In this document: in pieces, positions 1 to 7,690 of the stretch | Layout of the letters: each line of letters starts with the position of its first letter | Position numbering within the stretch: the first letter of the stretch is position 1 | Assembly: GCA_903868125.1 (NCBI GenBank) | Contig: CAIPUE010000035.1 | Coordinates: 1-52,415, forward strand | Length of the DNA stretch: 52,415 nt | DNA from: an uncultured bacterium | GTDB lineage: Bacteria > Cyanobacteriota > Vampirovibrionia > Gastranaerophilales > Gastranaerophilaceae | Direction of reading: 5' to 3' | Position numbers and translations under genes: made by a program | The notes under the pieces: model-generated | The model's database searches: none | What the model saw: the letters and a program-made list of their open reading frames with translations, nothing else | What the model was told of the DNA's origin: nothing

Positions 1-72
1 TCTGAGTTTTAGAACATTTTTATTGCGTAAAAGTTCTTTTTTTTGTTTTTCTGTAAAATTTTCACGTTTCAT
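1..72 (-). CDS. Partial gene start, possibly a transposase-associated HTH protein
   Basis: Only the first 24 codons are inside the window. The ATG is read leftward from position 72, with a good ribosome binding site (GGAGT) 8 bases upstream. The visible N-terminus is MKRENFTEKQKKELLRNKNV and is very lysine-rich. From memory, short proteins of this type precede IS3-like transposases or carry a helix-turn-helix, but 24 residues are too few to be sure. The rest of the gene lies outside the window. Confidence 0.45.
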   Translation of the reverse strand, partial: MKRENFTEKQKKELLRNKNVLKLR

Positions 73-155
73 TTTTGTACTCCTTTATTTAATTAAAACT
101 TAAACAGCAGAAAAGTTGTCCAGTTTTCGGGGTACACATCACACATTGAAAACAG

Positions 156-178
156 ACCTCTCCCGCAAGGGGCGAGGT
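156..178. repeat. GC-rich hairpin in an intergenic region
   Basis: ACCTC-t-CCC and GGG-c-GAGGT form a nine-pair stem with one mismatch around a GCAAG loop. It stands out as GC-rich in an AT-rich 272-bp gap (73-344) that otherwise shows no gene. No T-run follows, so it is not a good terminator; a REP-like palindrome or a remnant of a mobile element is as likely. Confidence 0.4.
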
Positions 179-344
179 GGAAACACTTGTTATCAGTGCG
201 CTTGCTGTATATTGAGTTTTCTGGTGATTAGTTACAATTTCGTGATTTTGGTAAAGAATTGTAAATCTTATCCGCATTTGATAACAACTTTTTTTATGAT
301 GAGTTTTTAAGCTATTGTTAAATATAATATTAAAGGAATAAATT

Positions 345-821
345 ATGAAAATTTCAGGTTTACCAATGCCAAGTATAACAAAACGAGCATCTGTTTTGGA
401 GAGAATTAAAAATCTAGGTCGCCCTGAACAAGTTACTTGGAAAACAACTAATCCTGATGGAACAATAACAAAAGGTGGGCATTACTGGAAATGGCCGGAG
501 ATAAAATTTACCCAAAAGGGAACAGAGCTTCCGAATTACGTTAGTCAGGATGGCACATCGACAGCTTATTATCAACCGGGTAATGATCTTTCAAAATTCA
601 AAAAAATTACTTACCTTGACAGTGAGGGATGGTTTTGTGAACGTTCTTTTGACAAAAGTGGAAAAAATCCTGACTATGATGCCTTTTATTCCTTAGGCAG
701 TCAGGATAATCTATTAGCAGTGAAAGATTATGAAGCAGGGCGAATTTTTAATAAGGTAGAAGATCCTAGGTCAATCAGTCTTTATAAGATTTTGCTGGAT
801 ATAAAGAACTGGAGGTTATAA
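345..821 (+). CDS. Hypothetical protein, 158 aa
   Basis: Starts at an ATG with AAAGGA 8 bases upstream; a TATAAT box lies at 323-328, so it probably has its own promoter. No signal peptide or membrane segment is visible. The protein is rich in aromatic residues and short polar stretches (for example GGHYWKWPEIKF and YYQPGNDLSKFKKI). I do not recognise the family. It stands alone: the next promoter, for the pyr cluster, begins 25 bases after its stop. The ORF is clean and its codon use resembles its neighbours, so I believe it is a real gene, of unknown function. Confidence 0.7.
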   Translation: MKISGLPMPSITKRASVLERIKNLGRPEQVTWKTTNPDGTITKGGHYWKWPEIKFTQKGTELPNYVSQDGTSTAYYQPGNDLSKFKKITYLDSEGWFCERSFDKSGKNPDYDAFYSLGSQDNLLAVKDYEAGRIFNKVEDPRSISLYKILLDIKNWRL

Positions 822-845
822 CTCGTAATAATTTGTCATATAAAA

Positions 846-874
846 TTGACTCGAAATTTTTAAGCCCGTATAAT
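846..874 (+). promoter_or_regulatory. Sigma-70 type promoter of the pyr cluster
   Basis: TTGACT (846-851) and TATAAT (869-874) are separated by exactly 17 bases. Transcription would start near 881, giving a leader of about 110 nt before pyrK that contains a short ORF and an intrinsic terminator. This is the best-looking promoter in the first 10 kb. Confidence 0.75.
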
Positions 875-896
875 GGATTTAGGCGGAGTTAAAAAA

Positions 897-935
897 GTGA
901 TTAAGAAAAATTTGTCAAAATTTAATAGTATATAA
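897..935 (+). CDS. Candidate 12-codon leader peptide of the pyr operon
   Basis: A GTG codon lies 8 bases after GGCGGAG (882-888), a strong ribosome binding site that has no other gene to serve. The ORF encodes MIKKNLSKFNSI and its TAA (933-935) lies at the base of the terminator hairpin. This order (promoter, short ORF, terminator, pyrimidine gene) resembles the E. coli pyrBI leader, where tight coupling of ribosome and polymerase prevents termination when UTP is low. The role is inferred; the ORF and its RBS are seen directly. Confidence 0.5.
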   Translation: MIKKNLSKFNSI

Positions 936-967
936 AAAAGAGAAAAGCTTTTGCTTTTCTTTTTTTT
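934..967 (+). terminator. Intrinsic terminator / candidate attenuator before pyrK
   Basis: AGAAAAGC (941-948) and GCTTTTCT (953-960) form a perfect 8-bp stem with a TTTT loop. The stem is extended by A-rich and T-rich flanks and followed by a run of T (960-967). It lies between the pyr promoter and pyrK, so it must be read through for pyr expression, consistent with attenuation. It would also end any transcript coming from the upstream gene. Confidence 0.75.
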
Positions 968-989
968 GGATTAAAAATCAAGGAATATA

Positions 990-1730
990 ATGAAAAAAAA
1001 TCATCTCGGAACAATCAAAAATATTCAAGAAATAAACAAAAATGTTTATTCTATTGAGTTTTCATCCCCTACGCTTGAAAAAATTTCAGCGGGTGAGTAC
1101 GTTTCGATTTTGTGTGACGGTCTGACTTTACGCAGACCTTTCAGTGTTGCGAATTTTGAAAACAACACGACAACAGTGTTATTCAAAAAACGAGGTAGCG
1201 GCACAGAGTACATTTCAAACTTAAAAATCGGCGATAAGATTGAATTTTCAGCACCTTTGGGAAATACGTTTAAAATAGAAAATAAAAAAACATTACTAAT
1301 CGGTGCAGGCATTGGCGTTGCACCTTTGTTTTATCTGGAGAAAAAACTTGAAGAAATAGGAGCAGAAACCTTCTTCGCTGCGGGTTTTTTGAGTGAATCC
1401 GATAGTATTAAACATGAATTTGACTTTGTTTCAACCGATGACGGCTCAAACGGCAACAAAGGAAGTATTTGCGACTACTTAGAACAAATTATTAAAGAAT
1501 TTAAGCCCGAAAAAATAGTTTCCTGTGCTCCACATCCTGTTTTGAAATTCGTCGCACAAACCGCTCAAAAGCACAAAATACCGTGCGAAGTCGCCATGGA
1601 AAAAGTTATGGCATGCGGAATCGGTGTTTGTCGAGGATGCGTGATAAGCATTAAAAAAGACGGCAAAATCCAAAACGCCACAGTCTGTAAAGATGGTCCT
1701 GTTTTTAACGGCGCGGAGGTCGTATGGTAG
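990..1730 (+). CDS. pyrK: Dihydroorotate dehydrogenase electron transfer subunit PyrK
   Basis: FAD and [2Fe-2S] subunit that passes electrons from dihydroorotate, oxidised by PyrD, to NAD+ in class 1B dihydroorotate dehydrogenase. At 246 aa it has the usual length. The flavin-binding RRPFS motif lies near residue 49, the nucleotide-binding GAGIGVAPL near 105, and the iron-sulfur cluster ligands are four cysteines at about 209, 214, 217 and 233 (CGIGVCRGC then C). AAGGA precedes the ATG. The stop overlaps the start of pyrD, so the two subunits are translationally coupled. First full-length gene after the leader and attenuator. Confidence 0.95.
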   Translation: MKKNHLGTIKNIQEINKNVYSIEFSSPTLEKISAGEYVSILCDGLTLRRPFSVANFENNTTTVLFKKRGSGTEYISNLKIGDKIEFSAPLGNTFKIENKKTLLIGAGIGVAPLFYLEKKLEEIGAETFFAAGFLSESDSIKHEFDFVSTDDGSNGNKGSICDYLEQIIKEFKPEKIVSCAPHPVLKFVAQTAQKHKIPCEVAMEKVMACGIGVCRGCVISIKKDGKIQNATVCKDGPVFNGAEVVW

Positions 1731-2641
1731 ATTTGTCGCTTAAAATTAAAGATTTTGAACTTAAAAACCCGATTATTACGGCTTCGGGAACTTATGGCTA
1801 CAATAATGAATTTGATACATTTTGTGAGGTTAATAAGCTTGGCGCTGTTGTTACAAAAGGGATTACGCTTGAGCCGAGATTAGGCAACGAAGGCGAGAGA
1901 ATTTTTGAAACTTACGGCGGAATGATTAATCGAATCGGGCTTGAGAATGTCGGGATTCATACCTTTTTAGAAGAAAAATTACCTGTTTTAAAAAAATGCG
2001 ATATTAATTTCATTCTGAATATTGCGGGAAACACCGTAGATGATTACATCAGGCTCGCGCAAATCGCTCAGGAAAATGATATTAAGGCGATTGAGTTAAA
2101 CGTTTCGTGTCCCAACGTAAAATGCGGCTGTATTGAGTTTGGCGTGAACAAGCAAGCGTTGTATGAATTGGTTTCTGTCGTGAGAAAAAACTACGAAAAT
2201 TGCCTAATCGTAAAGCTTTCGCCCAACGTAACAAGTGCTGAAGATATTGCAACTTCTGTTCAAAGTGCAGGCGCAGACGCGGTTTCTGCGATAAATACTG
2301 TGCGCGGGATGGGGGTAAAACTTGACTTTATAAACGGCGGATTTAAAAAGACAACTGTCAGCGGCGGGCTTTCCGGAAAAGCGATAAAACCTGTTGCGCT
2401 TTCGTTTATTGACAGAATCAGCAAGGTTATTGATATCCCGATAATTGCAATTGGCGGAATTTGCACGCTTGCAGATGTTTTAGAATTTTTCTCGGTTGGG
2501 GCAAAAGCCGTTCAAATAGGAACCGCTAATTTTACTCATCCCGATATTGCAGAAAAATTAATAAATGATTTGGAAAAATTTATGTTGGAGAATAATTTTT
2601 CAACGATTAAGGAACTACAAAAAAAATTGATGGAGGCATAA
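1724..2641 (+). CDS. pyrD: Dihydroorotate dehydrogenase (class 1B) catalytic subunit
   Basis: Oxidises dihydroorotate to orotate in the cytoplasm using FMN, with PyrK as partner. The 305-residue TIM-barrel protein shows the NVSCPN motif around residue 126-131, whose cysteine is the catalytic base of class 1 enzymes, and a C-terminal FMN-phosphate region (IAIGGI then VQIGTA). Overlaps pyrK by 7 bases and is 3 bases from pyrE. The adjacent pyrK supports class 1B (NAD-linked) rather than the fumarate (1A) or quinone (2) type. The active-site loop reads NVKCGCIEFG; the extra cysteines there are a small oddity. Confidence 0.95.
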   Translation: MVDLSLKIKDFELKNPIITASGTYGYNNEFDTFCEVNKLGAVVTKGITLEPRLGNEGERIFETYGGMINRIGLENVGIHTFLEEKLPVLKKCDINFILNIAGNTVDDYIRLAQIAQENDIKAIELNVSCPNVKCGCIEFGVNKQALYELVSVVRKNYENCLIVKLSPNVTSAEDIATSVQSAGADAVSAINTVRGMGVKLDFINGGFKKTTVSGGLSGKAIKPVALSFIDRISKVIDIPIIAIGGICTLADVLEFFSVGAKAVQIGTANFTHPDIAEKLINDLEKFMLENNFSTIKELQKKLMEA

Positions 2642-2644
2642 TAA

Positions 2645-3238
2645 ATGACACAATCGGTCAAAGAACTTTTAATAGAATACAACGGGCTTTTAAGCGGGCA
2701 TTTTTGCCTGACTTCGGGCTTACATTCAGACACCTATTTTCAGTGTGCAAAATTGTACGAGCACCCGCAGGCGGTTGAACAGTTGGGTAAGAAATTGGCT
2801 GAAAAACTTGTAGGGGTTGAATTTGATACAATAATTTCACCTGCAATCGGCGCGATGATAATCGGCTACGAAACCGCTAAGCAGGCTGGAAAAAGGTTTC
2901 TTTTTGTTGAGAGAAAAGACGGAGTTTTGCAGTTAAGACGCGATTACAGACTTGCTAAAGGTGAAAAAATTGTTATTTTGGAGGACGTAATTACAACTGC
3001 AAGAACAATTAACGAAACAATCGAAGCGATAAAAGAGTTTGAACCTGAAATAATCGGCGTAGCTTCAATTGTGGACAGAACGAAAGGGCAGACAAATTAC
3101 GATATAACCTCGCTTTTACAGGTTAATCCGATAACTTATGAAGCAGAAAAATGCCCGCTGTGCGCTGAAAATATTCCACTTGTAAAGCCGGGAAGTCGCG
3201 AAGGAGCAAATATGATTACTAAAAAGGGAGGAAATTAA
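2645..3238 (+). CDS. pyrE: Orotate phosphoribosyltransferase
   Basis: Converts orotate and PRPP to OMP. At 197 aa the length is typical. The PRPP-binding motif is the stretch IVILEDVITTARTINE near residues 108-123; most family members have TTG where this one has TTA. The C-terminal CPLCAENIPLVKPGSR resembles the ending of a subgroup of bacterial PyrE proteins. Three bases after pyrD; its stop overlaps the pyrB start by one base (TAATG), so translation is probably coupled along pyrK-D-E-B. Confidence 0.95.
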   Translation: MTQSVKELLIEYNGLLSGHFCLTSGLHSDTYFQCAKLYEHPQAVEQLGKKLAEKLVGVEFDTIISPAIGAMIIGYETAKQAGKRFLFVERKDGVLQLRRDYRLAKGEKIVILEDVITTARTINETIEAIKEFEPEIIGVASIVDRTKGQTNYDITSLLQVNPITYEAEKCPLCAENIPLVKPGSREGANMITKKGGN

Positions 3239-4128
3239 TGCATAATTTGATTGATATTAAAAGCCTAAATCAAGAGCAGATCTTAGAAATTATGGAACTG
3301 GCAGCAAAATTTGAAAACGGCACTGCTGTTTCATCCTGTCAAGGCAGCCATCTTGCCTTGATTTTCTGCGAGAATTCAACTAGAACAAGTATCAGCTTTG
3401 AGATGGCAGCGAATAAATTAGGCGTCCATGTTTATAATTTCGACACGAATAAATCTTCTCTATCAAAAGGCGAGTCGCTCAAGGACACCATCGAAAACCT
3501 TTATGAAATAGGGATTAAAGGCGTTGTGATAAGACATAGTGAAGCGGGGATTTTGGATAAAACAATAAAAGAAATTCATTGCCCTATCGCCTTTATTAAC
3601 GCCGGAGACGGCAACAATGCGCATCCAACGCAAGCTTTACTTGATTTTTACACAATGAGAAAGCATCTCGGCTCAGTTGAAGGTAAAAAAATTGCAATTA
3701 TCGGCGATATCCGTCATTCAAGAGTGGCTCATTCTAACGTGGATCTTTTAAACAAATTCGGGGCTAAAATTTATTTTTGTGCGCCTAAATATTTTGAAGA
3801 TGCAACGCAGGAAGTAATTTTTACCAAAAGCCTTGAAGAAGCCCTCAAAGACGCTGATATTGCTATGTTTTTAAGAATTCAAAACGAAAGATTGGAGGAC
3901 AGAATTCCTCTGTTTGATTATATTCACGATTACGGATTAACAACAAAAAAACTTCAACAGTTCGCAAAAAAGGATGTTTTAATAATGCATCCGGGACCTG
4001 TAAACCGTGATGTGGAAATGTCTTCCGAGATTTTGGACGGCGAGTATGGCAAAGTCATTTTAGAACAAGCTCATAACGGAGTGTTTGTGCGGATGGCGGT
4101 GTTGGATTTACTTTTGGGTAAACAGTAA
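3238..4128 (+). CDS. pyrB: Aspartate carbamoyltransferase catalytic subunit
   Basis: Condenses carbamoyl phosphate with aspartate. The 296-residue protein shows the carbamoyl-phosphate motif STRTS (about residue 48), HPTQALLD (about 129) and HPGPVNRD (about 251). No pyrI regulatory subunit is nearby, as in the unregulated class of bacterial enzymes. Oddity: the final codons and the stop are part of the first unit of an intergenic heptamer repeat (AACAGTA), so that repeat array supplies the gene's 3' end. Confidence 0.95.
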   Translation: MHNLIDIKSLNQEQILEIMELAAKFENGTAVSSCQGSHLALIFCENSTRTSISFEMAANKLGVHVYNFDTNKSSLSKGESLKDTIENLYEIGIKGVVIRHSEAGILDKTIKEIHCPIAFINAGDGNNAHPTQALLDFYTMRKHLGSVEGKKIAIIGDIRHSRVAHSNVDLLNKFGAKIYFCAPKYFEDATQEVIFTKSLEEALKDADIAMFLRIQNERLEDRIPLFDYIHDYGLTTKKLQQFAKKDVLIMHPGPVNRDVEMSSEILDGEYGKVILEQAHNGVFVRMAVLDLLLGKQ

Positions 4129-4170
4129 ACGGTAAACGGTGAACGGTAGGTCGATAAACGGTGAAGGGTA
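4121..4170. repeat. Heptamer repeat array (AACGGTR), site 1
   Basis: Successive 7-bp units AACAGTA, AACGGTA, AACGGTG, AACGGTA, GGTCGAT, then one extra A, AACGGTG and AAGGGTA run from inside the pyrB stop codon directly into a GTAG-type palindrome. The same unit recurs at five other places in this window (6292, 6381, 38084, 40793 and 41374). It resembles the short tandemly repeated repetitive (STRR) heptamers described in cyanobacteria, although I cannot test whether it belongs to a known family. Confidence 0.8.
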
Positions 4171-4191
4171 GGTCGGGCATTCCTGCCCGAC
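4168..4191 (+). repeat. REP-type palindrome with GTAG foot
   Basis: GTAG is followed by GGTCGGGC and GCCCGAC flanking a short loop, then ACAACATAAAG. The GTAG tetranucleotide plus imperfect palindrome is the signature of REP elements mobilised by REP-associated tyrosine transposases (RAYTs). A near-identical sequence lies on the opposite strand at 41354-41376. No RAYT gene is in the window. Confidence 0.7.
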
Positions 4192-4367
4192 AACATAAAG
4201 CCAACAAGCAAAAACTTTCGAGGGTACAGCGAAACAATCGAGGGGCAACGAAATAAGTCCCGAGTGCAACAAAGCGAGTAAGCCGATATTTCGAAAAAAC
4301 AAAGTAGTAATTTGGAAAAGCAAATAAAGGCGGAATTAAAACAGTTTCGTGCTGAGGTGTAAAAAAA
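4192..4367 (+). repeat. Repeated intergenic sequence, copy A (pyrC leader)
   Basis: This ~175-bp stretch before pyrC is visibly homologous to 6404-6589 before carA. Shared blocks include AACAAGC-AAAAACT, CGAGTGCAA, AGTAAGCCGATA, GAAAAAA, TAAAGGCG and the terminal AGGTGTAA, which carries the ribosome binding site. Both copies follow heptamer units. No ORF with plausible codon use is visible. It is either a dispersed repeat inserted twice into the pyr cluster or a duplicated leader. Confidence 0.65.
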
Positions 4368-5567
4368 ATGATAATAAAAAACGCAAGACTAATAAATCCT
4401 ATAGATAATATTGACGAGATTTTGGATATAAAAATAGAAAACGGCGTCATTGTTGAGATTGCCCAAAATATTGAAGGTGATGGGATTGATTGTTCAGGGA
4501 TGATAATTTCTCCGGGGCTTGTTGATATGCATTGTCACTTGCGCGAACCGGGATTTGAATACAAAGAAACAATTCAAACAGGGATTGAATCGGCGTTGCA
4601 AGGCGGGTATACGGCTATTTGTCCAATGGCGAACACTAATCCTGTTGTCGATAATGTTGAAACTTTAAAATATACCATTAATAAAGCCGAAAATATCGGA
4701 TTTTACCAGATTTGCGCGGTTACAAAAGGGTTGCAGGGGCAAGAATTAACTGATTTTGAGGCACTAAAAAATAACGGTGCGATTGCGTTTTCAGATGACG
4801 GAAGACCGTTGGCAAATTTGGAATTATTAGCAGAAGCCCTAAAAACAGGCGAACTTATTATTTCGCATGCGGAGGATTTGGCACTTTTGGGGAATCCGCT
4901 TTCAGAAGCTATTGCGGTTGCAAAAGAGTTGGAAGTTTTAGAAAAAATCGGCGGGCGCTTACATTTTGCGCATATATCGACAAAAAGAGCTATTGAATTA
5001 ATAAGGCTGGCTAAAATTGATGGACTAAATGTTACTTGTGAAACCGCGCCACATTATTTTTCACTCATAAAAGATAATGAAACTGAGGACGGTAGATTTA
5101 AAATGAATCCCCCACTTGCTACGCAAGAGGATTTGGAAGCAGTAATAGAGGGGTTAAAAGACGGCACGATAGATTGTATCGCAACAGACCATGCTCCACA
5201 TTCTTTGGATGAAAAAACAAAATCATTTACTGATGCTCCGTTTGGGATTGTCGGGTTTGAAACAGCATTAGGGGCGGCTCTAAGGCTTGTTGAGGACGGG
5301 CATTTGACAATCAATCAGGTGATTGAAAAATTGAGTGTAAATCCATCAAAAATACTCGGCTTAAAAGAACAAGGCCAAATAAATATTGGGCAAGCCGCTA
5401 ATTTAACTATAATAGACCCGAATATTATATACAAAGTAAAAGCTGAGGAATTTAAAACAAAATGCAAAATAACGCCTTTTGAGGGAATGGAATTTAAAGG
5501 CAGAGCCATTGGGGTAATCGTGAACGGCAAGTTATTTGAAACGAGAAAGGTGAAATGTGGAAAGTAA
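4368..5567 (+). CDS. pyrC: Dihydroorotase
   Basis: Zinc-dependent amidohydrolase that closes carbamoyl aspartate to dihydroorotate. At 399 aa it is the long (class I, B. subtilis PyrC-like) type. Metal ligands are visible in DMHCHLRE (His at about 55 and 57), in IISHAED and HFAHIST, and in ATDHAPHS (Asp about 273). The RBS is GAGGTG about 9 bases upstream of the ATG, inside the repeated leader. The end overlaps pyrF by 11 bases. Confidence 0.95.
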   Translation: MIIKNARLINPIDNIDEILDIKIENGVIVEIAQNIEGDGIDCSGMIISPGLVDMHCHLREPGFEYKETIQTGIESALQGGYTAICPMANTNPVVDNVETLKYTINKAENIGFYQICAVTKGLQGQELTDFEALKNNGAIAFSDDGRPLANLELLAEALKTGELIISHAEDLALLGNPLSEAIAVAKELEVLEKIGGRLHFAHISTKRAIELIRLAKIDGLNVTCETAPHYFSLIKDNETEDGRFKMNPPLATQEDLEAVIEGLKDGTIDCIATDHAPHSLDEKTKSFTDAPFGIVGFETALGAALRLVEDGHLTINQVIEKLSVNPSKILGLKEQGQINIGQAANLTIIDPNIIYKVKAEEFKTKCKITPFEGMEFKGRAIGVIVNGKLFETRKVKCGK

Positions 5568-6306
5568 ATTATTGATAGACAAAAATATTAAAGACAAAAT
5601 TGTTTTGGCGTTGGATGTTGATACGCTCGAAGATGCGAAAAGTTTAATCTTGGAACTCAAAGATTACGTTGGGGTTTTCAAGGTGGGATTACAACTTTAC
5701 ACACAAAACGGAAACGAGATAATCGACTTTATGACAGAGCAGGGGCTTGAATTCTTCTTGGACGTAAAACTTTTGGATATTCCAAATACTGTCGCAAAGG
5801 CGAGCGAAAATATCGTAAAACGTGGTGCAAGCTTTTTCAATATTCATACACTTGGCGGTGGAGAGATGATGAGGCAGTCTGTCAAAAGTGCAAAATCAAC
5901 AGCAAAAGAGCTTGGGCAAAAAGAACCTTTTATCTTGGGTGTAACCGTTTTGACAAGTGTTTCGGACGAAGTTTTGAACAATGAGCTGGAAATTCCTCAA
6001 AAAGCGAGCGATTATGTTTTAACCTTGGCGAAACTTGCCAAAGACAGTGATTTAGACGGTGTCGTTGCAAGTGTTTGGGAAGCTAAAAAAATAAAAGAAA
6101 TCTGCGGTGCGGATTTCAAAGTCTTATGTCCGGGGATAAGACCCGAATGGTCGTTGAAAAACGATCAACAGCGTGCAGCTACGCCACTTAGAGCAATTCA
6201 AGAGGGTGCTGATTACTTGGTAATCGGAAGAGCCGTAACGGCTGCAAAGGACAGAGTTAAAGCGATGGAAATGATTTATGAAGAAATGGCGAAGGGTAAA
6301 CGGTGA
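5557..6306 (+). CDS. pyrF: Orotidine-5'-phosphate decarboxylase
   Basis: Decarboxylates OMP to UMP, the last step of the pathway. The 249-residue protein carries the catalytic DxKxxD signature in FLDVKLLDIPN (about residues 67-77) and a phosphate-binding C-terminal half (PGIRPEW, then DYLVIGRAVT). Start is a GTG inside the end of pyrC, after AAAGG. As with pyrB, the last codons and stop (GKR then TGA) are made of the AACGGTG heptamer repeat, so the repeat has replaced or extended the native 3' end. Confidence 0.95.
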   Translation: MESKLLIDKNIKDKIVLALDVDTLEDAKSLILELKDYVGVFKVGLQLYTQNGNEIIDFMTEQGLEFFLDVKLLDIPNTVAKASENIVKRGASFFNIHTLGGGEMMRQSVKSAKSTAKELGQKEPFILGVTVLTSVSDEVLNNELEIPQKASDYVLTLAKLAKDSDLDGVVASVWEAKKIKEICGADFKVLCPGIRPEWSLKNDQQRAATPLRAIQEGADYLVIGRAVTAAKDRVKAMEMIYEEMAKGKR

Positions 6307-6400
6307 ACAGTAAACGGTGAACGGCAACAAGTCGTAAGCGAGGAAAGAAGAAAGAGTAAAAAGATTGCGAGAACTGCGAAACCGTTTACCGTTTACCGTT
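6292..6400. repeat. Heptamer repeat arrays in opposite orientation, site 2
   Basis: Five units (AAGGGTA, AACGGTG, AACAGTA, AACGGTG, AACGGCA) occupy 6292-6326 and run across the pyrF stop. At 6381-6400 the complement (ACCGTT, TACCGTT, TACCGTT) appears. The two blocks could pair as a long imperfect hairpin with a ~55-nt loop downstream of pyrF. Confidence 0.75.
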
Positions 6401-6403
6401 CAA

Positions 6404-6589
6404 CCAAAACAAAAGGCTAACAAGCCAAAAACTCCCGAGCAAAGGAGATGCGAGCGGGCAAGTTTCAAAACAATAGGGAGACGGAGCAAAAATCATCGAG
6501 TGCAATAAGGCTAGTAAGCCGATAATTTGAAAAAATTAGTAGAAATTCGAAAAAACATGTAAAGGCGACAATAAAAATAAGTAGGTGTA
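6404..6589 (+). repeat. Repeated intergenic sequence, copy B (carA leader)
   Basis: Homologous to the pyrC leader at 4192-4367. The best-conserved block is the last ~100 bases (CGAGTGCAATAAGG, AGTAAGCCGATAATT, GAAAAAA, AGTAG, TAAAGGCG, AGGTGTAA). The copy ends on the carA ribosome binding site. No gene is visible in it. Confidence 0.65.
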
Positions 6590-7690
6590 ATGGTGAAAAA
6601 AAAAGCAATATTATTATTAGAAGACGGAACGATTTACGAAGGAAAATCCTTTGGTGCCGAAGGCACCAACTTCGGGGAATTGGTCTTTAACACATCAATG
6701 ACAGGCTATCAGGAGATTTTAACCGATCCGTCCTACGCAGGACAGGTGATAGTGATGACTTACCCTGAGATTGGAAATTATGGGATAAACGATGACGATT
6801 TTGAAAGCGAAAAGCCTGCAACTAGAGGGTTTATAATCAAAAGTTACAGCGAAAAAGATTCGCATTACAAGAGCACACAAACTTTGTCTGATTATTTAAA
6901 GGCAAACGGAATAGTTGGGATATCAAATATTGATACGCGAGCACTTACAAGAAAAATCCGTGAAAACGGCTGTATGAACTGCATTGTAACAACTCAAAAT
7001 GTTTCTGAGGAGCTTAAAAAAGAACTGTCAGAATATAAAACAGATAAAAATATTGTTTTGAGTGTAACAAGAACCAACGTGAAAAGGATGCCAAATTCAG
7101 GGGTGAAAATGGCGGTTGTTGATTTTGGAACTAAACAAAATATCCTTGAAAATTTACATCAAAAGGGGTGCGATTTAACTATTTATCCTGCAACAGTGAC
7201 GACAGAGGAACTTTTGAACGGCGGTTTTGATGCCGTATTTCTGTCAAATGGTCCGGGAAACCCTGAGGATGTAACTTACAGCATTGAAACGATAAAAGAG
7301 ATTATAGGTAAGTTGCCTATTTTTGGGATTTGTCTCGGACATCAGATTATAAGTCTTGTTCTCGGGGCTAAAACTTATAAGTTAAAATATGGGCATAGAG
7401 GCGGCAACCACCCTGTAATTAATTTGCAAACAAATAAAGTAATGATGACAAGCCAAAATCACAGTTATGCTGTGGAGGAAGCTACTTTGCCGCACAATGC
7501 GGTTGTAACGTACAAAAATCTAAATGATGAAACGATTGAGGGTGTAAGTTACCCTGTTTTAAACATCGAAAGTGTACAATTTCATCCTGAAGCGGCTCCG
7601 GGGCCTACAGATGCTAATGAAATTTTTGATAGTTGGATAAGTAAATTAGAGAGAGTTAGAGAAGAAAAATGCCAAAAAATACACAGATAA
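6590..7690 (+). CDS. carA: Carbamoyl-phosphate synthase small subunit
   Basis: Glutaminase subunit that feeds ammonia to CarB. The 366-residue protein has the usual CPSase-sm N-terminal domain and a class I amidotransferase domain with nucleophilic Cys in FGICLGHQI (about residue 247) and the His/Glu pair in VQFHPEA. AGGTG lies only 2 bases before the ATG at 6590 but 5 bases before the in-frame GTG at 6593, so the true start may be 6593 (giving MKKKAILLLEDG, close to the family pattern). Overlaps carB by 22 bases. Confidence 0.94.
   Translation: MVKKKAILLLEDGTIYEGKSFGAEGTNFGELVFNTSMTGYQEILTDPSYAGQVIVMTYPEIGNYGINDDDFESEKPATRGFIIKSYSEKDSHYKSTQTLSDYLKANGIVGISNIDTRALTRKIRENGCMNCIVTTQNVSEELKKELSEYKTDKNIVLSVTRTNVKRMPNSGVKMAVVDFGTKQNILENLHQKGCDLTIYPATVTTEELLNGGFDAVFLSNGPGNPEDVTYSIETIKEIIGKLPIFGICLGHQIISLVLGAKTYKLKYGHRGGNHPVINLQTNKVMMTSQNHSYAVEEATLPHNAVVTYKNLNDETIEGVSYPVLNIESVQFHPEAAPGPTDANEIFDSWISKLERVREEKCQKIHR

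Noticed and set aside
4055-4450. Minus-strand ORFs over the pyrB-pyrC gap
   Set aside because: They are reading frames through the heptamer/REP/repeat element and the ends of real genes on the other strand; composition is not protein-like.
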